In this document: positions 35,584 through 44,118 of the stretch, piece after piece
Position numbering within the stretch: position 1 is the first letter of the stretch
How the letters are laid out: each line of letters opens with the position of its first letter
Assembly (NCBI RefSeq): GCF_013373795.3
Contig: NZ_CP088022.1
Span: 6,572,001-6,636,000 of the forward strand
DNA length: 64,000 nt
Direction of reading: 5' to 3'
Source: Bradyrhizobium quebecense
Lineage (GTDB): Bacteria > Pseudomonadota > Alphaproteobacteria > Rhizobiales > Xanthobacteraceae
Made by a program: the position numbers and the translations under genes
Notes under the pieces: generated by a model
Told to the model about the DNA's origin: nothing
Database searches by the model: none
The model's input: only the letters and a program-made list of their open reading frames with translations

Positions 35584-36221
35584 CTACTTCTCCAGCACCT
35601 GCAACGGCGGTACGCTGTCATTGGCGGAGCCGGCCTGCATCGTGATTAGCGTCATCGAGACCAGGTCGTAATAGCCCATGATGCCGATGATATCCATGAT
35701 GCCGCGCTCGCCGAACTTCTCCAGCGCGGCCTTGTAGATGGCGTCGCTGACCTTCCGATCGCGATAAAGCGCGATGCCGAGATCGTAGAGCGCGGCCTCG
35801 TCGTCCTTCATGCCGTCGGGCCGCGTGCCCTTGGCGATGCCGTCTGCGATCTTCGGATCGAGCCCGCCCTTCATCGCCAGCGGATAGTGCGCGTACCATT
35901 CGTATTGCGCGGTCCAGTGCCGCGCCGTGATCAGGATCGCCATTTCGCTCAGCCGCGCCGGCAGCGAGGTATTCCAGCGCAGATAATCCGACAGGTTCGA
36001 CAGCTTCGGCGCCAGATCGGGGTTGCGGATATAGGCGCGGTAGGGCGGCACGGTGAACTTGGCGTTGCGCGGCGACGCGCTGATCAGGTCGGCCCAGGCC
36101 TTTTGCGGCGGCGACAGTTCCTCGGCCTTGAGCGGCGCGAACCGCACAGCGTCCTCGCTGCGCGCGGCCGCGCGGCCAACGCCAGGACCGCCAGAACGCC
36201 CGCCCCAAGTAATTTTCTCAT
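35584..36221 (-). pseudogene. Secreted carboxymuconolactone-decarboxylase-like protein, frameshifted
   Basis: The long frame (to 36147) encodes a CMD/AhpD-like domain: ARLSEMAILITARHWTAQYEW is the typical core, but the family's CxxC is absent. The natural start is ATG 36221 with GGGAGAG before it; it gives signal peptide MRKLLGAGVLAVLALAA and then leaves the frame. The two parts join if one base is restored near 36168-36171 in a GC-rich run (GGCCGCGCGGCCGCGCGC). The signal peptide is thus cut off from the mature part. This may be a real one-base deletion or an assembly error. The enzyme activity of such CxxC-less members is unknown. Confidence 0.8.
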
Positions 36222-36276
36222 TGTTGCTCTCCCTTTTCGATGCAGGCTTCTTGTGTCCTGCACGACCGCGCGAGCT

Positions 36277-36375
36277 TAGAGCGTTTTCGAGCGAAGTGGA
36301 CCCGGTTCGCGTGAAGAAAACGCGTCAAAACAAGAATCTAGAGCTTCGGTTCAATCAGAACCGAAAATGCTCTAG
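36277..36375. repeat. Dispersed intergenic repeat, family A, copy 2
   Basis: Shares GCGTTTTCGAGCGAAGTGG, GAAGAAAACGCGTCAAAA and GAGCTTCGGTTC with the copy at 4778-4877. The terminal hairpin is shorter here because four bases of the loop side are missing. Confidence 0.8.
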
Positions 36376-36485
36376 TCGCGATCGAGGAAGATGCAACGAG
36401 GTCGGCGCGCGTTTGGCCGCACCTACCGCCACGTCCGACATCAACCTATATTGAGGGCGTCCGAAGCGGCGCGAAGGTGTCAACC

Positions 36486-36890
36486 ATGCAGCCTGTGTCT
36501 ATCCTCCTCAACATCCTCTGGATCCTGATCGGCGGCGCCTGGATGGCGTTCGGCTGGCTGATCGCCGCTGTCATCATGGCCGTAACCATCATCGGGCTGC
36601 CCTGGGCGCGCGCCGCCTTCAACATCGCGGTCTACACGCTCTTGCCGTTCGGCTCACGTGCGGTGCGCCGCGACGAAGTCACCGGCATGTCCGATATCGG
36701 AACCGGACCGCTCGGCGTGATCGGCAATCTGATCTGGTTCATCCTGGCCGGCTGGTGGCTTGCGATCGGCCATCTGATCACGGCGATCCTGCTGGCGGTG
36801 ACCATCATCGGCATCCCCTTCGCCTGGGCGCATCTCAAGCTCGCCGGCATCGCGCTGTGGCCGATCGGCAAGGTGATCGTGCCGGCGTAG
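36486..36890 (+). CDS. YccF domain inner-membrane protein
   Basis: A 134-residue protein with two tandem YccF repeats, each with WxxxGGxW-type starts (LWILIGGAWMAFGWLIAAVIMAVTIIGLPWARAAF and IWFILAGWWLAIGHLITAILLAVTIIGIPFAWAHLK, cited in part). The repeated TIIG(L/I)P motif and four helices are diagnostic. Function unknown. ATG 36486 has AAGG upstream; a GTG at 36477 is also in frame. Confidence 0.9.
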   Translation: MQPVSILLNILWILIGGAWMAFGWLIAAVIMAVTIIGLPWARAAFNIAVYTLLPFGSRAVRRDEVTGMSDIGTGPLGVIGNLIWFILAGWWLAIGHLITAILLAVTIIGIPFAWAHLKLAGIALWPIGKVIVPA

Positions 36891-36901
36891 CGTCTCCGGC
36901 G

Positions 36902-37576
36902 TCAGTTCGCCAGCGCGTCGACCTGCGCTTCGAGCGCCTCGATCACCATCGTCAACGAGGCCGCCTTGCCCATCGTCCGCGAGATGATCGGCGCGCCGGA
37001 CTGAAAGCCCGTCAGCCCCGCAATCATCATCACGGCGCGGACGCGCGCCTGCGCCGCCGTCAATCGCTCTTTGGAAGCTGCAATGATCAGTTGGGCGACG
37101 AGCTCGATGCCCGGCCGCCACAGCCCGGCATAGAGAACCTCGAACGCGCGCCCGGGATCCGCCAGCTCGCGTTGAACGAACAGACGGTTCTGCTCGCTCG
37201 CCGACGTCAGCAGGAAGCGTGCCAGCGCCGTCAGCAGAAGCTTCAACTGCGCGCGGGCGGCGTCCGGATCGGGCGGCCCCTCGAGCGAGGCCAGGGCGGC
37301 CTCGCCGACCGCTGCCATGCTCTCGCGATAGCGCGCCAGGATTTCATGCGCGCAGGCGAGATACAGGCCCTCCTTGTTGCCGAAATAATAGTTGAGGGCA
37401 GGCAGGTTGATGCCGGCGTCCTCGGCGATCCGGCGGGTCGTCACCCCTGCGAAGCCGCTGTCGCCGAACGCCGCGAGGGCGGCATTGAGGATGCGGTCGC
37501 GGGTCTCGTCACCCTTCTTGTAAGGCGTCGTGGCCGATCGCGTCGGCGGCGGCAGGGGGCTGTTTCGTGCGCTCAT
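36902..37576 (-). CDS. TetR family regulator
   Basis: A 224-residue repressor. The DNA-binding helix-turn-helix is VTTRRIAEDAGINLPALNYYFGNKEGLY (about 45-72). The C-terminal ligand domain is of the YbiH/CerR-like type that is larger than classic TetR. It is divergent from the MpaB-type oxygenase gene, with two TATC-N4-GATA palindromes in between, so it likely represses that gene and itself. ATG 37576 is preceded by an AT-rich leader without a clear ribosome site. The ligand is unknown. Confidence 0.88.
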   Translation of the reverse strand: MSARNSPLPPPTRSATTPYKKGDETRDRILNAALAAFGDSGFAGVTTRRIAEDAGINLPALNYYFGNKEGLYLACAHEILARYRESMAAVGEAALASLEGPPDPDAARAQLKLLLTALARFLLTSASEQNRLFVQRELADPGRAFEVLYAGLWRPGIELVAQLIIAASKERLTAAQARVRAVMMIAGLTGFQSGAPIISRTMGKAASLTMVIEALEAQVDALAN

Positions 37577-37585
37577 CAAAAAATC

Positions 37586-37599
37586 ATATCACACGATAT
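37586..37599. promoter_or_regulatory. Putative TetR operator 1
   Basis: ATATC-ACAC-GATAT is a perfect 5-bp inverted repeat 10 bases upstream of the TetR start codon. It shares TATC-N4-GATA with the second site 29 bases away. Confidence 0.6.
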
Positions 37600-37615
37600 T
37601 ATTTATTGCATTTCC

Positions 37616-37627
37616 TATCGCTTGATA
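37616..37627. promoter_or_regulatory. Putative TetR operator 2
   Basis: TATC-GCTT-GATA repeats the core of the site at 37586-37599. The centre-to-centre distance of 29 bases is close to three helical turns, as for cooperative dimers. Confidence 0.58.
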
Positions 37628-37664
37628 TAAATTGAAGTCCAACGAAGATCAGGGAGAGCCGCTC

Positions 37665-39008
37665 ATGCAGGCCGGAACGCTGGACAAGCTGCGCAGCAAT
37701 GTTGCCGCGCAAAGGGAGAGAAATCCCGGGATCTACGGCAAGGTCGATTTCGCCATCGTCCCGGAGCGATTTGCGGAAGATGCCGGCACGCCGAGCGTGC
37801 TTCCCGAAAAATTCGCAGCCGCCCGCGCGGCGCTGCTGGCCGATCCCGACCGCATGGCGTTCATCCGCAGCTATACGATGATGGGCGATCCGCCGGCCGA
37901 CGCCTATGCGGCGCTGATGCGCGAATACGGCTTCCGCAGGCTGGTCACCATGCTGGTTCAGGCCTGCGATGCGGGCGTCGAGGCGGTGGAGGATGCGCCG
38001 GGCGAACTGATCGCGCTGATCCGCGACATGGAGCGAACGCCCGCTTGGCTCGACATGAAACTGGTCGAGGAAGGCGCGCGGATCGATCGCAATGCGGCCG
38101 CCAATCTGAGCCCCTTCATCATCCGCGGCGCGTTCCTTGCGACCTTCATGAACAAGTACGCGGCGCTGCCGATGGCGATCACCAACGCATTGTCGAGCGG
38201 CACGTCGGCACGTCGCGTCAAGGAAACTGCAACGTTTTTTGCCACCTCAGTGCTTCCCGGTGCGCTCGGGCGGTTCGGGCCGGGCTTCAAGGCGGCGGCG
38301 ATGGTGCGGCTGATGCATTCGATGGTGCGCGCCAACGTGATGCGGCGCGCCGACAATTGGGACATTGCGGTCTACGGCATCCCGATTCCGCAAGTCGACC
38401 AGATGCCTGCCGGACTGATCCCGATCTTCCTGCTGGCGCAGAAAGTGCTGGCCGACGGCCGCACGGAGTTCACGCCGGAGGAACGGGCCCGCGTCGAGCT
38501 TGCGCGCTACCGCTGCTTCCTGCTCGGCCTGCCGGAGGACCTGCTCGCCGACACGCCGAAGGGAATTGTCGACCTCATGCTGTTGCGCTCCGCGACGCTG
38601 CGGGCCGGCTATGACGACAAGACCTGCGGCGAACTGGTCCGGGCCACGATGGCGGCAACCTTGCGCTCCGACGAATCCATTGGCGGCCGTCTGTTCGAAT
38701 TCTTCGAGCGCAGCTTCGCGAAGACGTTCTTCCTGAACAGCTTCCTCAACGGCGATCGGGCCAGAGCCGCATCGATCGGCGTGCCGATCACGGCCAGGGA
38801 TCGCACCGTGACGGCCGTGGTCGGGATTTTCCTGTTCACCCGGCTTGCGCTCTACCGGCTGGCATCCCGCATTCCCGGCCTGCGCGCGGCAGCGGACCGG
38901 CGGCTGGTCAAGCGAATCGAAAATCTCTTGAAGGACTACGGCCACGCCGAGTTCACGACGGACGCCACGGCCTATCGACCCGCCCACCCCTCGCCGGCGA
39001 AATCCTAG
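37665..39008 (+). CDS. MpaB/Lcp-type oxygenase (DUF2236)
   Basis: A 447-residue protein of the oxygenase MpaB family (DUF2236), which includes the fungal MpaB and bacterial latex-clearing Lcp enzymes, haem b proteins that cleave carbon chains. Seen here are ERFAEDAGTPSVLPEKF, ANLSPFIIRGAFLATFMNKYAALPM and VRLMHSMVRANVM, with His residues that could hold haem. ATG 37665 has GGGAGAG upstream. Regulated probably by the divergent TetR. The C-terminus carries an IFLFTRLALYRLASRIPGL hydrophobic patch. Substrate unknown. Confidence 0.85.
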   Translation: MQAGTLDKLRSNVAAQRERNPGIYGKVDFAIVPERFAEDAGTPSVLPEKFAAARAALLADPDRMAFIRSYTMMGDPPADAYAALMREYGFRRLVTMLVQACDAGVEAVEDAPGELIALIRDMERTPAWLDMKLVEEGARIDRNAAANLSPFIIRGAFLATFMNKYAALPMAITNALSSGTSARRVKETATFFATSVLPGALGRFGPGFKAAAMVRLMHSMVRANVMRRADNWDIAVYGIPIPQVDQMPAGLIPIFLLAQKVLADGRTEFTPEERARVELARYRCFLLGLPEDLLADTPKGIVDLMLLRSATLRAGYDDKTCGELVRATMAATLRSDESIGGRLFEFFERSFAKTFFLNSFLNGDRARAASIGVPITARDRTVTAVVGIFLFTRLALYRLASRIPGLRAAADRRLVKRIENLLKDYGHAEFTTDATAYRPAHPSPAKS

Positions 39009-39026
39009 TGCACTTCCGGCGCGGGC

Positions 39027-40067
39027 TCAGCGCGCCGCCTCGCAGCCGGGGATGTCGAACACCGCGGTCAGGCCGCAAGGCGAGTTGAGCATCTTGCCGC
39101 CCTCGTGGCCTACGCCGGCCACATCCCACACGCTGTGGTTCGTCGCGCCGTGGTCGCGCGCCTGCATCGCGGCGACATAGGAATGCCCGCGCGCGTAGCG
39201 ATACGGCCCTTCGGCTTCCGCCATGCATGATTTGTCGAGCGCGGGATGATTGGGATTGGTGTCGAGCGTTCCGAGCAGATAGATCACGCGGCGCGCGACA
39301 TAGGCCTGCTCCAGCGCGGCCGGCGTCGGCTCGGCGAGATAGGGCGGACGGTCGTCCATGCCGAACTTCCAGCTGTTGTAGCCTTCGCACTTCGCGGCGA
39401 TCGCGGGCTGCGGCCGCTCCTTGGTGAAATAGGCGTAGGAGGACGGATTGGCGACGACGTAGCGTACGCCGATGCCCTCGCGCAGCAGCACCTGGTCGCC
39501 TTTCACCGCGATCGCATAGCGCTGCACCACCTGGCCGCCGCCGGAATGGCCGAACACGACGACCTGCTTCAGGTTCGGAAACAGCTTGCGGTCGCCGAGC
39601 TTCGCCAGGATCGCATCGAGCGCCTCGAACGAGCTCACCGGACCCGGCGCGAGCGCGGGCTCGCCGCCCTGCCAGCCATAGAGGCTCCAGCGCAGCGTTT
39701 CCGCCGGCAGCTTGAACGCCTCGACGTCGGGCTCGATCAAAAATTGCGGCGCGATCATCAGCGTGCTCTTGCCGGTATCGCCGGCCGCAGCCTGCGCGCT
39801 TAGCGCCGCGCGGAAATAGTCGTCGGCATTGCGCAGCACCCCGTGCAGCACCAGCACCGCGCGGGTGACGTCCGGCAACGGATTGGACCAGTCGGCCGAG
39901 AGATAGACCGGAAAGGTCGCGCTGCCGACGGCAACGCGACCGCTGGCGACCTCCTTGACCGGCTTCCGGTCACGCTCGATCCGCGTCTGCGTTGCCGACG
40001 CGATCGGCGCGTGAGCCGCCGTCATGGCGAGCAGCGCCAGTGCCGCAAGCCAGGCTTGACGATGCAT
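39027..40067 (-). CDS. Secreted alpha/beta hydrolase-like protein
   Basis: A 346-residue protein with signal peptide MHRQAWLAALALLAMTAAHA. The fold is alpha/beta hydrolase: VLVLHGVLRNADDYF near strand 3, nucleophile elbow VVVFGHSGGGQVVQRY and the C-terminal His in DVAGVGHEGGKML. The SGGG elbow and FKLPAETLRWSLYGWQGG insertion are seen in uncharacterised rhizobial secreted hydrolases. Substrate unknown. It lies convergent with the MpaB-type gene, 18 bases apart. Confidence 0.8.
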   Translation of the reverse strand: MHRQAWLAALALLAMTAAHAPIASATQTRIERDRKPVKEVASGRVAVGSATFPVYLSADWSNPLPDVTRAVLVLHGVLRNADDYFRAALSAQAAAGDTGKSTLMIAPQFLIEPDVEAFKLPAETLRWSLYGWQGGEPALAPGPVSSFEALDAILAKLGDRKLFPNLKQVVVFGHSGGGQVVQRYAIAVKGDQVLLREGIGVRYVVANPSSYAYFTKERPQPAIAAKCEGYNSWKFGMDDRPPYLAEPTPAALEQAYVARRVIYLLGTLDTNPNHPALDKSCMAEAEGPYRYARGHSYVAAMQARDHGATNHSVWDVAGVGHEGGKMLNSPCGLTAVFDIPGCEAAR

Positions 40068-40173
40068 GGTTCAAACTCCGTTAGCGCAGCCAGGCGCGAT
40101 GCGATGAAGCTGGGTCATGTCGCGTCAGGCGCCGATTCACCCATGAATTTTGGGAAAGCTTCCGGACCGCATC

Positions 40174-41253
40174 TCAGGCGGCGAACCGCCCGCGATTGTT
40201 CGCGGCAAGGATCGGGCGGATCAGGCGGCCGAACCGCTCGGCCTCCTCGTCATGCAGATAGCCGGACAGGCAGAACGAGTGGCAGCCGGCGTCGATGAAC
40301 TGCTGCAAGGTCGCGGCGCATTGTGCGGGATTACCGACCACAGCGATGCCGGCGCCGGGCCGCACCTTGGTGATCCCGGTCCACAGATGCGGCATCACGA
40401 GGTCGCCATAGTCGCGCGCGAGCTGCTGCACGCGCTGGTTGGCCTCGGACCTGACATAGAGCGTCCTTATCTCCTGCTTCTGCCGCTCGGTGGCGTGGCG
40501 CACCAGCTGGTCGGCCGCCTCCCAGGCATCCGCCTCGTTCTCGCGGCAGATAATCTGCAGCCGCATGCCGAAGCCGATCGCGTCCTCGCGGTCATGCGCC
40601 CGCGCCATCCGCCGGATCTCGGCGATATTCTCCGCGATGCGCTCCGGCAGATCGCCCCAGAACAGATGAACGTCGGAATGCTTCGCCGAGACCTCCCAGG
40701 CCTGCCGCGAGCCGCCGCCGAGATAGAATCTTGGAAATGGCTGCTGCAGCGGACGCGGCCGGATATGCGCGCCCGAGATGGTGTGAAACTTGCCCTGGAA
40801 GTTGACCGGGCCGCGCGTCGTCCACAGCGCTTTCAGGATCGAGACCTCCTCCTCCATCAACGCGTAGCGTTCCTCCTTGGCGTAGCGTACGCCTTCGGCC
40901 TCGACCTCGCTCTCGTTCTGCCCGGCGATCAGGTTGATGCAGATCCGCCCGCCCGACATCTGGTCGAAAGTCGAGATCATCTTGGCCATCAGCACCGGGT
41001 TGATGTAGCCCGGCCTTGCTGCAATCAGCGGCTTGATCCGCGCCGAGCGTGCCGCCATGAACGCGCCGGATATCCAGGCCTCCCAGCACACCGAGCCGAC
41101 CGGAATCAGGAGATATTCGAACCCGGCATCCTCGGCCGCCTTGACCACGCGGTCGCAGAGTTCCGGCGAGCCGGCGACCTGCGCCTCTATCAGCCCATAG
41201 GCCGTGGTGTCGCCATGCGTGGGCAGATACCAGCCGAATTCCAGCGGACGCAT
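40174..41253 (-). CDS. LLM-class flavin-dependent oxidoreductase (SsuD-like)
   Basis: A 359-residue luciferase-like monooxygenase. It starts RPLEFGWYLPTHGDTTAYG, with KPLIAARPGYINPVLMAKMISTFDQMSGGRICINLIAGQNESE (cited in part) as in alkanesulfonate/dimethylsulfone monooxygenases. It needs a reduced flavin from a partner reductase, not found nearby. Candidate substrates are alkanesulfonates or sulfones. ATG 41253 follows GAGGGAG. It belongs to a different branch from the enzyme at 27961. Confidence 0.86.
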   Translation of the reverse strand: MRPLEFGWYLPTHGDTTAYGLIEAQVAGSPELCDRVVKAAEDAGFEYLLIPVGSVCWEAWISGAFMAARSARIKPLIAARPGYINPVLMAKMISTFDQMSGGRICINLIAGQNESEVEAEGVRYAKEERYALMEEEVSILKALWTTRGPVNFQGKFHTISGAHIRPRPLQQPFPRFYLGGGSRQAWEVSAKHSDVHLFWGDLPERIAENIAEIRRMARAHDREDAIGFGMRLQIICRENEADAWEAADQLVRHATERQKQEIRTLYVRSEANQRVQQLARDYGDLVMPHLWTGITKVRPGAGIAVVGNPAQCAATLQQFIDAGCHSFCLSGYLHDEEAERFGRLIRPILAANNRGRFAA

Positions 41254-41384
41254 GGGCAAACTCCCTCGAAAGACAGCCTTTTTCCGCAAGGCCTGTCATA
41301 TTGGCGCAGGCAGTTTACAGCCCTTAACCGGCCGGACAACGCCGTTGCCGACCCGGAGCCAATCAGCTAAATGGTGGCCTGCAC

Positions 41385-41461
41385 GCACCCGTAGCTCAGC
41401 TGGATAGAGCGTTGCCCTCCGAAGGCAAAGGTCACACGTTCGAATCGTGTCGGGTGCGCCA
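41385..41461 (+). tRNA. tRNA-Arg (CCG)
   Basis: The 7-bp acceptor stem GCACCCG pairs with CGGGTGC. The D arm is GCTC...GAGC. The anticodon stem TTGCC/GGCAA encloses CTCCGAA, anticodon CCG. The T arm is ACACG-TTCGAAT-CGTGT and a genomic CCA ends the gene. It reads CGG arginine codons. The gene is 77 nt and ends at 41461. Confidence 0.95.
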
Positions 41462-41537
41462 CTTCGATTTTTTGTCCGCTTCGATGTCCGGCCATAGTGC
41501 CGGCCGATCTGCCGGTTTCCGGCAGACCGGCCTCGCC

Positions 41538-41957
41538 TCAATGATGAGCCGACACGCCCTTCATGTATTGGGACATCAGATCGGCACCGGCAAAGTGGCC
41601 TATATCCCCCAGGCTGACCATGCCGACCATCCGTTTGCTCTTGTTGATGACAGGCAGCCTGCGGATCTTCAGCGTCTCCATGTGATGCACCGCTTTCGCC
41701 AGATCGTCGTCTTCCCGGCAGCAGTGGATGCCTTCGGTCATCACATCGCGCGCTGTCGTGCGCGTAGAGTTGAAGTCCTTGCTCGCAAGACCTTTGCAGA
41801 CGAGGTCGCGATCCGTCACCATCCCGATCAGACGATCGTCTTGCCCGACCGGAATGCACCCGACGTCGTGCCCTTGCATCAATTTCGCGATTTCAGTGAT
41901 CGGGGTATCGGGGCTGACCCAATCGACGCCCTTGTGCATCACATCCTTGACCTTCAT
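41538..41957 (-). CDS. Two-CBS-domain protein
   Basis: A 139-residue protein made of two CBS domains: KVKDVMHKGVDWVSPDTPITEIAKLMQ (first) and TARDVMTEGIHCCREDDDLAKAVHHM (second), each with the GMV(T/S)-type end. The pair forms one Bateman module that binds adenine nucleotides or S-adenosylmethionine. It is similar to hypoxia-linked Hrp1-type proteins. ATG 41957 with GGGAGG upstream is clear; the extension to 42050 is not needed. No FNR/FixK-type box was recognised upstream. Confidence 0.88.
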   Translation of the reverse strand: MKVKDVMHKGVDWVSPDTPITEIAKLMQGHDVGCIPVGQDDRLIGMVTDRDLVCKGLASKDFNSTRTTARDVMTEGIHCCREDDDLAKAVHHMETLKIRRLPVINKSKRMVGMVSLGDIGHFAGADLMSQYMKGVSAHH

Positions 41958-42083
41958 GGAGGACCTCCCTTGCAAGGCAGCAGCCCCCTCGCTTGCAACT
42001 ATACAGCAGATCGGGCGTGATCGCATGCGTGCGTGCTGCGCCTTGGTCAAGGCGCAGCGACAGGTGGTCCGGCTATCATGCCC

Positions 42084-42554
42084 TCAGTCGTGCGTACTGA
42101 AGCGGCCGTGCAGGGAACCGGCGGTCAAGCGCGCGAATTGCGCACGACCGAGATGAAGCAACGTCTCATGATCGCCGGCTTCGATATAGATCTCGGGCTG
42201 CATCTGGATGCTGTCATCAACAATGACGTCGAGCCCGTAGCAGATGCCGGCGGCGGGAACCGCCCCATGCGCACAGTCCGCGAACAGCCGATCGATTTCG
42301 CTTTCAGCGGCCATGGCGATATCGTCGCCGAAGCTCGCCCTCAGATCCGCCAGCCTGAGGTGATGCGATGCCGGCAGCACGGCGAGCAGGTAGCCGCCAT
42401 TGCGGCGCAACACAATGGCCTTGGCCAGGCGATCACCCGGGACGTGACATGCTTGGGCGGTCAGGGCCGACGACAGCGTCAGCACATGCGGGATCTCGTC
42501 GTACGCGATGTTTTCGGCGGCGAGATACTTGTGCAGTGTGGGAGAAATGGTCAT
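42084..42554 (-). CDS. YbaK/ProX-type aminoacyl-tRNA deacylase-like protein
   Basis: A 156-residue YbaK domain. Typical are the start TLHKYLAAENIAYDEIPH and the central GDRLAKAIVLRRNGGYLLAVLPASHHL, with the conserved Lys in LAKAI that contacts tRNA or the aminoacyl group. The family hydrolyses mischarged tRNA such as Cys- or Ala-tRNA-Pro. ATG 42554 has CCGGAGGTG upstream. It is next to the CBS gene, same strand, 126 bases apart; an operon is possible but not certain. Confidence 0.87.
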   Translation of the reverse strand: MTISPTLHKYLAAENIAYDEIPHVLTLSSALTAQACHVPGDRLAKAIVLRRNGGYLLAVLPASHHLRLADLRASFGDDIAMAAESEIDRLFADCAHGAVPAAGICYGLDVIVDDSIQMQPEIYIEAGDHETLLHLGRAQFARLTAGSLHGRFSTHD

Positions 42555-42675
42555 GGCGTCACCTCCGGTGCGACATGCAACCATCCACCGTGGTCCCTGC
42601 CTGCCGCACGATGAGCGGCTGCGTGGTTCTCAACGCAAAATATAAGCCCTGCTGCAGGACACTGCAATTCGATCG

Positions 42676-43416
42676 CTAGTTTGGGCGCCGCGCCAGGTCC
42701 AAGTTCCGGGCCTTGTCCAGATTGCGGGCCTCGGCCAGCGCGGTCGCACCCGGCAAGAGGGCCGACGCAAGGTCGGTCTCGGTGAAATCGGCGCCGGCGA
42801 GATTGGCTCCAGATAGATCGGCTCCCGCCAGGTCAGCCTTGTTGAGGTTGCAGTTCGCCAAATTGGCATTCTGCAACTGCGCGAATTCGAGATCGGCGCG
42901 CGCAAGATTGGCGCCGCTCAGATCCGCATTCCGGAGATCGGCGGATTTGAGCACGCCACGCATCAGGCCCATCGATTGGTTGCGCATATCAGCGCTCAAA
43001 TCCGCGCCGCCAAGCTTGGCGCGCTGCATCTGCGTGCCGAGCAGCGATGCCTTGACGAGGGACGCCTCCGTCAGATCTGCGTCGATGAGCCAAGCCTGGT
43101 TCAGTATGGCCCGATCGAAGCGCGCGGCTTTCAGATTGGTTCGGTTGAGCTTAACGAGATGAAGGTTGCCGCCGGAGAAGTCGAGGCCCGAGAGATCGAG
43201 GTGCGACAGCCGCTTTCCCTCCAAATCTAAAGTGCGTCGGTCCCCTTGAGGCGCGGCCTTGAGGAGCGCGTCGACCTCGGCGCGCGTCATCTCCGACGTC
43301 GTCATCTCGGGACTGTCGAGGTCGACGCTGCGCAACATGTCCTGCGACATGGCGGCAATCGGATCAACGAGCAGCGCCGCCATCGATACAAGGGCAAATG
43401 CGAGATGAGACCGCAT
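42676..43416 (-). CDS. Secreted pentapeptide-repeat protein
   Basis: A 246-residue protein with signal peptide MRSHLAFALVSMAALLVDPI. From about residue 70, A(D/N)LxX pentapeptides repeat (SHLDLSGLDFSGG, TNLKAARFDRA, ANLANCNLNKADLAGADLSG) and build a right-handed beta-helix. The repeat block pauses once around MRNQSMGLMRGV. The N-terminal part (SPEMTTSEMTRAEVDALLKA) may fold as a small helical cap. Periplasmic or outer-face role; function unknown. ATG 43416 has GGAAAG upstream. Confidence 0.9.
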   Translation of the reverse strand: MRSHLAFALVSMAALLVDPIAAMSQDMLRSVDLDSPEMTTSEMTRAEVDALLKAAPQGDRRTLDLEGKRLSHLDLSGLDFSGGNLHLVKLNRTNLKAARFDRAILNQAWLIDADLTEASLVKASLLGTQMQRAKLGGADLSADMRNQSMGLMRGVLKSADLRNADLSGANLARADLEFAQLQNANLANCNLNKADLAGADLSGANLAGADFTETDLASALLPGATALAEARNLDKARNLDLARRPN

Positions 43417-43670
43417 CGCCGTCTTTCCGCTTTTGAGATATCGCCTCTCGCATCTTTGCACCGGCCGCGCCGTGGAGATGCGCTTCCAGCTTCAGAGTAT
43501 GAGACCGGATCACGATCCTGGCAATGCTCGTGACCGTTTCGTGCGAAGGAACGGGGCCTCGGGAGGTCGTGCTTTCACGACATCGGAGATTCGCGTCAGG
43601 GGTCCGCTCCGCCGCGAAACCGACAGTTTTGGCAGCGAGACAACGGGTCGACGCGAACCGGCCGCGCTTC

Positions 43671-44093
43671 TCAGCCTCGGCTCAGCAGTTGCCAGGTCGA
43701 CGTGGCATGCGCGATCGTCTCGCCGGACGCGGCGGATGCCTGGGATTGCAGGAAGAAGGTCTTCCGGCCGCGCTTCAGGAAGGTCGCGTGACAGGTCACG
43801 CGCCCTTCGCGCACCGCGGCGAGATACTGCACCTTCATCTCGAGCGTGGTGCCGGCACCCGCGACGTGGTTGACCAGATGCCCCATCGAGATGTCGAGCG
43901 CGGTCGCGAGAACCCCGCCGTGCAGCGTGCCTTGCGGGTTGTACAGCGGCGTCACGACATCGAAGGAGACGATGCACGCCTCGCCCTGGTAGGCGATCTC
44001 CAGGCCGAGGAAACGCGACAGGAAGAACGACCCGAATTCCTGCCGCTCGTCTGCGACGGCGCGACGCATCATTTGTTCGGCGATATCTCTCAT
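43671..44093 (-). CDS. PaaI-type hotdog thioesterase
   Basis: A 140-residue hotdog-fold protein. The catalytic region NPQGTLHGGVLATALDISMGHLVNH has the HGG loop and the acidic helix residue of PaaI/YdiI thioesterases. It should hydrolyse a CoA thioester. ATG 44093 is chosen after the stop of the CoA transferase (gap 25 bases), which suggests co-transcription with it. It probably discharges the CoA ester formed in this pathway or trims by-products. Confidence 0.85.
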   Translation of the reverse strand: MRDIAEQMMRRAVADERQEFGSFFLSRFLGLEIAYQGEACIVSFDVVTPLYNPQGTLHGGVLATALDISMGHLVNHVAGAGTTLEMKVQYLAAVREGRVTCHATFLKRGRKTFFLQSQASAASGETIAHATSTWQLLSRG

Positions 44094-44118
44094 GACGACA
44101 CTCACTTGATTGCGATCC

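Noticed and set aside
41296-41859. Minus-strand open frame across the tRNA-Arg gene (…DTIRTCDLCLRR…)
   Set aside because: This translation is the well-known false protein from the complement of a tRNA; the tRNA explains the sequence and the rest is a shadow of the CBS gene.
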